This document shows positions 9,433-17,010 of a DNA stretch of 42,552 nt, in pieces (position 1 is the stretch's first letter; the number at the start of each line of letters is the position of its first letter). Below the pieces are notes generated by a model. That model made no database searches. It had not been told where the DNA came from and saw nothing but the letters and a program-made list of their open reading frames with translations. This DNA comes from Lachnospiraceae bacterium (GTDB lineage Bacteria > Bacillota > Clostridia > Lachnospirales > Lachnospiraceae). A program made the position numbers and the translations under genes. The stretch is taken from the NCBI GenBank assembly GCA_022788085.1, contig JALEWA010000229.1, positions 1 to 42,552 of the forward strand. The letters run 5' to 3'.

Positions 9433-10980
9433 CTACATCCGGTCATAGTTCATTTGTTGAAATTCAAAGCGCATTTCCAATCGTCCCAGTGTAATGATAT
9501 TACCTGATACAAGCTCTGTATCCGAAAAAATTCTATTTCCATTTATGAATGTTCCATTTGAAGATTGTAAGTCTTTTATCATAAGCTTACTGCCCATTGT
9601 ATAAATCTCACAATGTCTGCCCGATACTGACTGGTCATAATCTAATATGATCTGACATGCCGTTTTGCTCCTGCCTATTATTACATCTCTGTTAAAAGGA
9701 ACCCTGAAATTTCTGCCCGGCGAATGAATATCCGTCAATATGATATATGCTATAGGATACTGTTGTCCGGATAACGGTATCGCATGTCCATCTGCCAATG
9801 CTTCCTTCAATTCCAATTCTCTTTGTGTCATCAGAATCTGCGTTTTCTTTATTTCCATTTGTCGCTTTTTCTTAAAATGACGAATAAGAATAAATACAAT
9901 CATTGCAATCGCAACGATAACCCAGAATACAATCACAAACACAATAAACTTTAATGCTGATGCTCTATACAAATCATCTTCATTCTCTTGTATCGTTGTT
10001 TCCTCAACAGAGGATTCTTCTACTGTTTCTTCCTGTGTCTCTTCCGTTATTTCTTCTGTGCTTTCAGGGGATTCAATTATCTCCTGCTGTTTTACCTGTT
10101 GAGGCATCTTCATTTCTATGGAAACACTTTGTCCTTGAATATTAACTTTTACAGACTTCCTGCTTCCATCCATCATATCTGCAGGAGGTGTTGCCACAAT
10201 CTTTACAATCTGCTTATCCTCACTCAGTGCATTCACTATGGAACTTATTTCCTCTGCAGAATCCAATAGAAAATATCCGGCACCGCTAAGTCTTGACAGT
10301 GCAAAAAGTTTTTCGAGTTCTTCGCTATTTTTGCTTGTCTTGCAACCGATTGTATAAATCGGATACGTATTTTCTTTCATTAATTGATTCAATTCATCTG
10401 TGGTATACCCTATTGATTCATTGTCAATTCCATCAGCAATAATAATGATCCTTCTATATACATCCTTAGGAGCCGTAACATACTCCCTGCTTAAAAGCTC
10501 ATACAACATATCTGTTATATAAGTTTCCTGATTCTGATAAGTAATCTCTTCTACTGCATTTATTAATGTATTATAATCACTGGTATAACCTGTCAGGTAA
10601 GTAATCTCTCTGCTGAACACACCTATTGCAATTTTCTCATTTCCGGCTTTTGCATTGATAAAATTTTGCAAAAAATCGGATATTCTTCCTCTTGCATTTT
10701 GAGGTATGGATAAAGAATTATCAATTAAAATCAGAGTTTCAAATTCTGAGTCTTCTATACTTTGGCAGGTTATCCGGCTACCTTCCGAAGTGCCAATCTG
10801 AACTGTAATTCCTGACAAATCACTTCCTGCATTCTTCACATAAATTGATATATCAGTCTCACCGGTATTTGCTTCCATAATGGTTGCTGTTCCTTCTGCC
10901 TGGCATATTCTGCCATATAGTATGAGAACCAGCATGAAAACGAAAACTCCGTTTCTTAACGATTTGCCTTCTCCCTTCAT
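9433..10980 (-). CDS. Secreted vWA domain, membrane span and cytoplasmic FHA domain
   Basis: I start at ATG 10980, where GAGGGA lies eight bases upstream and the product opens with a signal peptide (MKGEGKSLRNGVFVFMLVLI). An in-frame ATG at 11073 would bury this signal. A vWA domain follows (about 40-270) with MIDAS-like DNSLS, then an acidic Glu/Thr linker, a membrane helix (about 330-355), a basic patch (HFKKKRQ) and a C-terminal FHA domain with the expected GRS, SGRHCEI and SSNGTFINGNRI motifs. FHA domains bind phosphothreonine, so this protein can link an outside vWA event to kinase output inside. It is the first gene of the eight-gene operon. Confidence 0.9.
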   Translation of the reverse strand: MKGEGKSLRNGVFVFMLVLILYGRICQAEGTATIMEANTGETDISIYVKNAGSDLSGITVQIGTSEGSRITCQSIEDSEFETLILIDNSLSIPQNARGRISDFLQNFINAKAGNEKIAIGVFSREITYLTGYTSDYNTLINAVEEITYQNQETYITDMLYELLSREYVTAPKDVYRRIIIIADGIDNESIGYTTDELNQLMKENTYPIYTIGCKTSKNSEELEKLFALSRLSGAGYFLLDSAEEISSIVNALSEDKQIVKIVATPPADMMDGSRKSVKVNIQGQSVSIEMKMPQQVKQQEIIESPESTEEITEETQEETVEESSVEETTIQENEDDLYRASALKFIVFVIVFWVIVAIAMIVFILIRHFKKKRQMEIKKTQILMTQRELELKEALADGHAIPLSGQQYPIAYIILTDIHSPGRNFRVPFNRDVIIGRSKTACQIILDYDQSVSGRHCEIYTMGSKLMIKDLQSSNGTFINGNRIFSDTELVSGNIITLGRLEMRFEFQQMNYDRM

Positions 10981-11075
10981 TTGTAAATCCCTCACATAAC
11001 AATCCGTTTCCTGATTGCTAAAATAAATATACTCTTTTTTTAATATTTCTAGCATAAATTTGACAAACAGCATGT

Positions 11076-11104
11076 TTTATCGTATGAATAACCTATTATG
11101 TAAA
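11076..11104 (-). promoter_or_regulatory. Possible promoter of the eight-gene operon
   Basis: On the minus strand TTTACA and GATAAA are 17 bases apart, about 95 bases upstream of the vWA-FHA start. The match to sigma-A consensus is moderate; other AT-rich pairs exist in the same gap. Confidence 0.35.
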
Positions 11105-11213
11105 ATCCACTGCGAATATTGTCTGTTATTGTCTGAATAAAATGTAAAATAACATGATATAATATTACCATCCTTCCCTTGTGACCACAAGTACTTTATC
11201 GCCATAAAGTGAC

Positions 11214-11248
11214 AAAAAAGAGCAAATAATCCCTTATCTGCCCTCTTA
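11214..11248 (-). terminator. Terminator of the SGNH-like gene
   Basis: Six bases after the stop of the SGNH-like gene the minus strand forms an imperfect hairpin (AAGAGGGCAGATAA with TTATTTGCTCTT) followed by TTTTTT. It separates this gene from the downstream operon. Confidence 0.65.
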
Positions 11249-11253
11249 TATCA

Positions 11254-12078
11254 TTATGATTTATTTTGTATATTTGTCATTATCTCATCAAACATTGTCC
11301 GGTAAGTTTCACCTGTATAGTGGATTTCATCCTGAAAGGTATCATGTGCAAGAAACCAATCATAATAGTCAAAATACTGATCCGGAAAAGCTTCTTTTAT
11401 TTTGGTATTAAAATCAATAATATCCTGATTATGTCTAGGAGGTAAATCAGGATGTTTGACTACCCATTCCTTCTCATCCAAAGGCGGTACGGATACAATA
11501 TATACCTTACTGTCTTTGAAAGTTTCATTCATCCATATTTTATAGTTATCTATGTATTGTTCTACGATTCCCGGCATAGTAACCATACTGGTACCATGAA
11601 TGCTGATAATATTCCAGCCTGCGATTTCCGGATGTTCTTCCATAATTGTTTTTATTCTTTCAGTACCATCCCCCTTGAGCCAGTCAAAAGTCCCCATTAC
11701 CGGATCAAGAGATGTATGTACAATAAAAAGATTTTGATTATAAACCACTCCATCCACATCGGAACCATGTACCGCATACCCTTGTCCATCGGTAACGACT
11801 GCATGACTGTCTCCAATGATAATATATCCTTCCTTCTCCTTTTCCATGGTCTCGCTGCCGGATTCTGTTTCCTCTTCTGTTGTCCCTGTATGAGTTTCCG
11901 TATTTTGGGATTCCTCCTCCAGGGAAGCTTCCTGCGCAGACTCCTGTACCTGTTCTGTTTCCTCTATCTCCTCTGGTTGCTTTCTATTTCCCTTCATAAC
12001 CTGAAAAAACAGTAACCCTGCTAAAACAACTACTGAAAAAAGCAGAATCACCAATAATATATTTTCTTTACGTTTCAT
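11254..12078 (-). CDS. Membrane-anchored SGNH hydrolase-like protein
   Basis: The ATG at 12078 has GGAGGTG eight bases upstream, and the product begins with a charged tip and membrane helix (MKRKENILLVILLF), so I reject the longer frame from 12174. A ~70-residue Glu/Thr linker leads to a ~190-residue domain with block I GDSHA and block V DEIHYTG, the nucleophile Ser and the Asp-His pair of the SGNH family. Glycine and asparagine blocks II and III are less clear. The family includes esterases and O-acetyl transferases of wall or capsule glycans, so a role on the outer cell surface is likely. It diverges from the propeller-like gene at 12364, with which it may act. Confidence 0.75.
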   Translation of the reverse strand: MKRKENILLVILLFSVVVLAGLLFFQVMKGNRKQPEEIEETEQVQESAQEASLEEESQNTETHTGTTEEETESGSETMEKEKEGYIIIGDSHAVVTDGQGYAVHGSDVDGVVYNQNLFIVHTSLDPVMGTFDWLKGDGTERIKTIMEEHPEIAGWNIISIHGTSMVTMPGIVEQYIDNYKIWMNETFKDSKVYIVSVPPLDEKEWVVKHPDLPPRHNQDIIDFNTKIKEAFPDQYFDYYDWFLAHDTFQDEIHYTGETYRTMFDEIMTNIQNKS

Positions 12079-12188
12079 GTAACGCGCACCTCCAAACAGA
12101 TTATTACATAACAGTAACATATTATACAGCAATTTTCTTCTAATTACTAATATAAGTTGTTGAATCTTGTCCATTTATGCTATACTAT

Positions 12189-12319
12189 GTTACTGTTCAC
12201 TCGTACCTCGTTCCAGTAACAATTTATGCACACAAACGCAATACATTGCGTTTGGCGCTGCTATTCTCGGGATTTTGCTTCGCAAAACACCTCGCGGAAT
12301 ATTATCTGTGAACAGTAAC
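12189..12319. mobile_element. 131-bp MITE with 12-bp terminal inverted repeats and 8-bp target duplication
   Basis: GTTACTGTTCAC at 12189-12200 and GTGAACAGTAAC at 12308-12319 are perfect inverted ends. TATACTAT flanks the element directly on both sides (12181-12188 and 12320-12327). The interior has two further perfect hairpins, AAACGCAA/TTGCGTTT and TTTTGC/GCAAAA, and no coding potential. This is a non-autonomous transposon; the mobilising family is not identifiable from the window. It sits between the divergent SGNH-like and propeller-like genes and ends 44 bases before the latter start. Confidence 0.85.
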
Positions 12320-12363
12320 TATACTATTGCAATGTTGAAAGATTATCTATAAGGAGACCAGCT

Positions 12364-13314
12364 ATGAAAATTAATATAGGAAGAAAATCCATTCAGAAAT
12401 ATATATCATTTTCTCTTGCCATAATCATCTTTAGCATTTGTGTGTATTCTATCCCTGTATATGCGGCAGAAAACGGTTATTCTTATCTGCTTATGCCAAC
12501 ACAAATCACAAAGATTAATAACACTTACTTTATTGTTGACTGCAACCATAATCAAATCATTTACTCCGACAATCTTGGCACGGAATTAAGATATTGGAAG
12601 GTTATGACCAGAAATGTAGAAAAACCTCATGCCATTACGAGCGATGGAGAAATCTATATGGTCACCGATACCGATCAGAACCGTATTCTGACCTTTGAAA
12701 AAACATATGACGGATTCAAGCCTTTACAAACTTTTGAGAATGTTGGTATCAGACCACACTTTACTTATTATGACTATACGAATGAAATATTCTATGTATG
12801 GAGTTCAATGACCGGTGAAATGTTTCTGTATAAAAGAACACCAGGGACAAAATCTGTGACTTTGCTGGAAACGAAATCCATTCCTGAGCTTAATAACTGT
12901 TATGTACGCTCCTTTACCATATTGGGAGATGTCATTCTTTTTCCTGCGGTAGAAAGAAGCAGTATCCTCATGGTCAATAAAGATACTTTTGAAATCATAA
13001 ACGAGTATCCTGTTGCTGACAATATAGCCGGGATGGTACAGATTAGTGTTGTTGACGGTTACTTTTTCCTCACAATATCTACTGACAGACAATATAACCT
13101 ACAGGCTTCTACTGTTATCCGTGCAAAAAATCTGGAAGATTTCAGTACTGGAAATTATGAGAATCTCTACCATCTGTTTGGAAATAACGGTACCCCGTAC
13201 TATGTCTCCTGTTTTGATGGTTCCTACTATATGATTCATGAAAATGCAGCTCCTAACGTGTATCGTTTTCATGCAAAAGACGGTTCTATTTGCGATATAA
13301 AAGGTATGTTTTAG
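12364..13314 (+). CDS. Secreted beta-propeller-like protein
   Basis: A signal peptide with a typical cleavage site (IPVYAAENG, about residue 35) precedes ~280 residues of repeated beta-strand segments with Tyr/Asp/Asn-rich turns such as ITKINNTYFIVD and IYMVTDTDQNRIL, which resemble NHL or six-bladed propeller blades. There is no anchor, so it should be released or bound to the wall. The start follows AAGGAGACC. The gene stands alone on the plus strand, 44 bases after the MITE and divergent from the SGNH-like gene; such pairing suggests a joint role in surface glycan handling, but no enzymatic residues are evident. The stop is followed by a shared bidirectional terminator. Confidence 0.75.
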   Translation: MKINIGRKSIQKYISFSLAIIIFSICVYSIPVYAAENGYSYLLMPTQITKINNTYFIVDCNHNQIIYSDNLGTELRYWKVMTRNVEKPHAITSDGEIYMVTDTDQNRILTFEKTYDGFKPLQTFENVGIRPHFTYYDYTNEIFYVWSSMTGEMFLYKRTPGTKSVTLLETKSIPELNNCYVRSFTILGDVILFPAVERSSILMVNKDTFEIINEYPVADNIAGMVQISVVDGYFFLTISTDRQYNLQASTVIRAKNLEDFSTGNYENLYHLFGNNGTPYYVSCFDGSYYMIHENAAPNVYRFHAKDGSICDIKGMF

Positions 13315-13320
13315 CACGCA

Positions 13321-13355
13321 AAAACCCCATTGTCTCATGATGACAATGGGGTTTT
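13321..13355. terminator. Bidirectional terminator
   Basis: AAAACCCCATTGTC and GACAATGGGGTTTT form a perfect 14-bp stem with a seven-base loop, with A and T tracts at both sides. It serves the propeller-like gene (plus) and the cbpA-like gene (minus), which converge here. Confidence 0.9.
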
Positions 13356-13356
13356 C

Positions 13357-14334
13357 TTAAGCACTCGTTCTTTTAGAATGATGCACTCTGTCATAATCCA
13401 TCAGTATCTGACGTTCCTCGGGTGTCAGATACTTCGGTACCTCTATTTGAATCACAATATATTCATCACCCTTATGACTGGGGTTTTTCATGGATGGTAT
13501 TCCTTTATTTCTAAGACGAATCTTGCTACCGGACTGCGTTCCGGCTGCAATCTTACAGGATACCTTTCCTGTAAGAGTCGGGACAATGGCTTCTCCACCA
13601 AGCACTGCTGTTGTATAGGGGATATTTACTGTCACATAAACATCATCTCCCTTTCTCTCATATCCCTTTTTAGGCATAATATGAACCTTCAGCAGAAGAT
13701 CCCCACAAGAACCTCCTCCAATACCGGCTTCGCCTTTACCCTTCAGTCGAACACTCTGACCTTCGTCTATGCCTGCCGGAATATGCACCTGCAGGGAACT
13801 GTTTTTTCCCTTTTCATCCCGTATCTGCAATATCTTATCACAACCGGAAACAGCTTCATCAAAACTAATCCTGATATCAGCATGGGCATCAGCACCTTTC
13901 TGACGAAAGCCACTTCCAAAGTCGCCTTCTGTCCGGGAATGAAATCCGCTTCTGCCATGACCATGAAACAAATCTCCAAAGAGATCATCGAAGAAATCAC
14001 CTGTACCATCACCGGTGAAGTGAAATTCCTGATAGTTGCGACCATTTCCAAAGCCACCGGAAAAATCACCCCAGTCACCGGACTGATTTCTTTCAGCTCC
14101 GAAGCCTTCTTCAAACGCCGCAAAGCCATATTGGTCATACAGCTTTTTCTTCTCTGAATCACTAAGAACATTATATGCCTCGGTAAGCTCTTTAAATTTC
14201 TGTTCTGCCTCTTTATCACCCGGATTAATATCCGGGTGATATTTCTTAGCAAGCTTTCTATATGCCCTCTTTATTTCCTTTTCATCTGCATTACGGTTTA
14301 TACCAAGGACATCATAATAATCTTTCTTTGCCAT
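13357..14334 (-). CDS. DnaJ-family co-chaperone without zinc finger (CbpA-like)
   Basis: A J domain (residues 4-70, HPD motif in [10 protein letters not shown]) is followed by a Gly/Phe-rich stretch (about 75-135) and the two C-terminal substrate-binding barrels of DnaJ. The four CxxCxGxG zinc motifs of true DnaJ are absent, so this is the class II (CbpA-like) form that stimulates DnaK ATPase. Several start codons in a row follow GGGGAGGTG; the ATG at 14334 has the best spacing. It lies 38 bases after hsp20 and shares its CIRCE promoter, so it should be a heat-shock protein delivering Hsp20-held clients to DnaK. Confidence 0.92.
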   Translation of the reverse strand: MAKKDYYDVLGINRNADEKEIKRAYRKLAKKYHPDINPGDKEAEQKFKELTEAYNVLSDSEKKKLYDQYGFAAFEEGFGAERNQSGDWGDFSGGFGNGRNYQEFHFTGDGTGDFFDDLFGDLFHGHGRSGFHSRTEGDFGSGFRQKGADAHADIRISFDEAVSGCDKILQIRDEKGKNSSLQVHIPAGIDEGQSVRLKGKGEAGIGGGSCGDLLLKVHIMPKKGYERKGDDVYVTVNIPYTTAVLGGEAIVPTLTGKVSCKIAAGTQSGSKIRLRNKGIPSMKNPSHKGDEYIVIQIEVPKYLTPEERQILMDYDRVHHSKRTSA

Positions 14335-14372
14335 CATCATCACCTCCCCTGTAGGGAACTATGATTCTGCTA

Positions 14373-14816
14373 TTAACCTTCAATTGTTATAAACTTATTC
14401 TCCTCAACCTTTGGCTTTGCTTCCTTCTTTGGAACAGCAATCTTCAAAATGCCATCTTCGAATTTCGCTTTAATATCCTCCTGCTCAATATCTTCTCCTA
14501 CATAGAAGCTTCTGCTGCAGGTGCCATAATATCTTTCTCTGCGAATGTACTTTCCTTCTTCATCCTTCTGATCATTACTTGTCTTATTGGAAGCTGTAAT
14601 GGTCAAGTATCCATCCTTGAGCTGAGCCTGCACATCTTCTTTCTTATATCCGGGAAGATCAATATCCAGTTCATAGCCTGTTTCGTGCTCTTTCACATCT
14701 GTTTTCATAACAGCCGGAGCCTGTGTACTATATCCTGCTACTTTCTTAACCGGACGTGCAAAATCATCAAAAAACTCATCAAATAAACTTTCTCCAAAAA
14801 TACTAGGCATCAACAT
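14373..14816 (-). CDS. hsp20: Small heat-shock protein Hsp20 (alpha-crystallin family)
   Basis: The 147-residue product has a short N-terminal arm (PSIFGESLFDEFFDDF), an alpha-crystallin domain (about 38-135, with DIDLPGYKKEDV and FEDGILKIAVPKKE near its end) and a Lys/Glu-rich tail. Length and layout match Hsp18/Hsp20 holdases of clostridia. The ATG at 14816 has AAGGAGG eight bases upstream. The promoter overlaps a CIRCE operator, so HrcA should control it. It is the first gene of a two-gene unit with the cbpA-like co-chaperone. Confidence 0.95.
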   Translation of the reverse strand: MLMPSIFGESLFDEFFDDFARPVKKVAGYSTQAPAVMKTDVKEHETGYELDIDLPGYKKEDVQAQLKDGYLTITASNKTSNDQKDEEGKYIRRERYYGTCSRSFYVGEDIEQEDIKAKFEDGILKIAVPKKEAKPKVEENKFITIEG

Positions 14817-14884
14817 ATGTCATTCCTCCTTATAAAATGCGGTGTCATAACCGTAAATCTTTTTGTTTGCTTTGTTATATTTAT

Positions 14885-14913
14885 GTTATAACACCATTAT
14901 TAGCACTCGTCAA
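14885..14913 (-). promoter_or_regulatory. Sigma-A promoter of hsp20-cbpA
   Basis: On the minus strand TTGACG and TATAAC are exactly 17 bases apart. The -35 box lies inside the CIRCE element, so bound HrcA would block RNA polymerase. Confidence 0.85.
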
Positions 14914-14926
14914 TAACGAGTGCTAA
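14900..14926. promoter_or_regulatory. CIRCE operator (HrcA site)
   Basis: TTAGCACTC, nine bases, GAGTGCTAA: a perfect match to the CIRCE consensus. It overlaps the hsp20 promoter. Confidence 0.97.
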
Positions 14927-14975
14927 TAATTTCAATAAAGAATTTATGAACTTTATTAAGGAAAAATAAAACGGC

Positions 14976-16115
14976 TTAGTCTTTCTTCTTCTTCTTCTGC
15001 TCCTTCTTTTTCTGATACATCAGCTGGTCTGCCTCTTTTATGATCTTATCTATCTCTTTTCCTTCTCCATATGCAAACCCGACTGCTACAGACAAATCAA
15101 CTTCTGTTTTCTGATTTTTCAGCGCTACAAGTTCTTCCCACTTTTGAAGTAACGTATCGATTTCGCCTTCTTGCGGATTTTCCACAATGATAACAAACTC
15201 ATCCCCGCCAATCCGATATGCCTTTCTATTTATATCCGTTAACGTCATAATCATACTGCTTGCAGCAGTAATCAAAGCATCACCCTTTTCATGCCCTTGT
15301 GAATCATTTATCTTCTTCAGATTATTTACATCAAAGAAAATGACACACAGCTTATCCATTTGAGGATATTCATCATGAATCATGCTTAAGTACTTATTAC
15401 GGTTAAACAGACCGGTCATCTCATCTCTTTCACTTAGCTGTTTCATCGTGACTGCATATTTCTCAGATTCCTTAATATTCCGGGATATGCTTTGAATAAC
15501 CGGAAGCATCAGAGAAAGAAGAATACAACGAGGTATGGCAAAATACATCGGTAATGTATACCATGGATTTGCATTAATACTTTCAAAGCTGACACTTTTT
15601 CCTGCTAAATCCTGATAGAAACTGATAGGATCCACTGTCAGTAACAACATATTAGCATCACATAATCCCCAGAAATACCCACCCATGACAATCACAAAGG
15701 TACTGATCAATGTAAGCAGATAAGAATACACAAGTATCTTCTTATCCGCATATTGTGTCGCAATCAGCAGTGGAAGCACGCTAAGCAACAGCGTATGATA
15801 TGTTAAGGTAACTCCTAAAACCGTAATTGCACATATGGTAAAAGCAACCAGAATATATTTCACCCATGCTTTATGCAAATCAACCAATTTCCCAAATATA
15901 AGAGTAGTTATAAATATGCCTGAAGTAATCGCAACGCCTCTTGACATTATTTCCATGTTTACGATAAAGATATGCAAAAAATTCATAAGCCATATGAGTA
16001 AAATGACGATCAGCATTGTTCGCAGACACTTCAACGTATACTTGTTAATCCGAAAATCCATTTCTGTTCTCTTATTTTCATCATAGAGATTTTCCACTAG
16101 AACACCAACTTTCAT
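14976..16115 (-). CDS. Membrane diguanylate cyclase (GGDEF)
   Basis: Six or seven hydrophobic segments cover residues 28-205 and form a membrane sensor. The cytoplasmic GGDEF domain (about 225-370) has the DEMTGLFNRN entry motif, FFDVNNLKKINDSQGHEKGD and an intact RIGGDEF signature, so c-di-GMP synthesis is expected. The four residues at the usual RxxD inhibitory-site position read DINR, so product inhibition at that site is unlikely. The C-terminus is a Lys-rich tail. The start is uncertain because the ribosome site for ATG 16115 is weak; an ATG 18 codons later is possible. The gene follows the solute-binding protein by 15 bases and closes the four-gene signalling operon. Confidence 0.9.
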   Translation of the reverse strand: MKVGVLVENLYDENKRTEMDFRINKYTLKCLRTMLIVILLIWLMNFLHIFIVNMEIMSRGVAITSGIFITTLIFGKLVDLHKAWVKYILVAFTICAITVLGVTLTYHTLLLSVLPLLIATQYADKKILVYSYLLTLISTFVIVMGGYFWGLCDANMLLLTVDPISFYQDLAGKSVSFESINANPWYTLPMYFAIPRCILLSLMLPVIQSISRNIKESEKYAVTMKQLSERDEMTGLFNRNKYLSMIHDEYPQMDKLCVIFFDVNNLKKINDSQGHEKGDALITAASSMIMTLTDINRKAYRIGGDEFVIIVENPQEGEIDTLLQKWEELVALKNQKTEVDLSVAVGFAYGEGKEIDKIIKEADQLMYQKKKEQKKKKKD

Positions 16116-16130
16116 GCAATTCTATCTTCG

Positions 16131-16952
16131 CTAAAAATCCAAAACAGCACTTTCAATCCCATATCGACTTGCCAATAAATTTACCGTTCCATCTTCATAA
16201 GAGGTCTTAAGGAATTCATTTACTTTCTCTACTAAATCAGAATCTTTGCAGAAACCTACACAAATCATTTCATCGTTTAAGGAAATATCAAACCCAAGGT
16301 CGTCATACTCCTGCCCATCACCTGTATAATATGCCGCCATAATAATATCTATCACTGTGGCATCTGCTTTCTTTGCACGGACACTTTCTAACGCTTCCTT
16401 TTGCGTAGGATAAGCCGTATAGCGGTATTTTTTCTCTTTGAGCAGGAACTCACCTGTGGAACCAGCCTCTACGGCGAATAACAGGTGCTGGCATGCTTCA
16501 ACTGTACTGTATTGTCCCATTTCATTGCTTCGCAGTACTATCACCTGGGCATTGGAAAGATACGGATCAGAGCAGGAAATGGTTTCCTGCAGTTCTTCTG
16601 TCCTGGTCATTCCATTCCAGATACAGTCAATGCTCCCCTTTTCGAGAAGCTCTGTTTTCTTATCCCAGTCAATTTCCACCAGTTCCAATGTAACGCCAAG
16701 GCTTTCTGCAAAGGCTTCTGCCAGCTCAGCATCGAATCCTACCCAGTTCTCCCCGTCTTGATAGTCCATCGGTGCAAAATCCGTGATACCGACGACAAGG
16801 GTTCCTTTGGATTGTACATATTCCAAATCCGACTGTCCTCGTTCTATTCCGGATTCTGCTCTACCATTATTCTGTGCACATCCTGTAAGTGCCACTAATA
16901 CCATTGTTACTGCTGTAAGCAGCATGCTCATCTTTTTCCACTGCTTTTTCAT
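16131..16952 (-). CDS. Solute-binding lipoprotein, amino-acid type (SBP family 3)
   Basis: The ATG at 16952 follows GGGGGA and gives a lipoprotein signal with lipobox LTGC. The mature part (about 230 residues) matches family 3 binding proteins: GTLVVGITDFAPMDY, WVGFDAELAEAFAESLG, NGMTRTEEL and a hinge near ECVRAKKADATVID-like sequence. Permease and ATPase genes are absent on both sides. Placed between hybrid histidine kinases and a diguanylate cyclase, it more likely works as a periplasmic-type ligand receptor for the sensors than in uptake; sharing a permease from elsewhere is the alternative. Likely ligands are polar amino acids. Confidence 0.88.
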   Translation of the reverse strand: MKKQWKKMSMLLTAVTMVLVALTGCAQNNGRAESGIERGQSDLEYVQSKGTLVVGITDFAPMDYQDGENWVGFDAELAEAFAESLGVTLELVEIDWDKKTELLEKGSIDCIWNGMTRTEELQETISCSDPYLSNAQVIVLRSNEMGQYSTVEACQHLLFAVEAGSTGEFLLKEKKYRYTAYPTQKEALESVRAKKADATVIDIIMAAYYTGDGQEYDDLGFDISLNDEMICVGFCKDSDLVEKVNEFLKTSYEDGTVNLLASRYGIESAVLDF

Positions 16953-17010
16953 GTAAATCCCCCACATTCCTTGCTTTCATGCATCTGTTTCATAACTTCA
17001 CGGCTATAGA

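Noticed and set aside
10981-11073. Longer start for the vWA-FHA protein
   Set aside because: It would put 31 polar residues before a clear signal peptide and lacks a ribosome site; GAGGGA precedes the ATG at 10980.
13330-14157. 275-codon plus-strand frame opposite the cbpA-like gene
   Set aside because: Shadow of a clearly conserved J-domain gene; the frame crosses the terminator hairpin.
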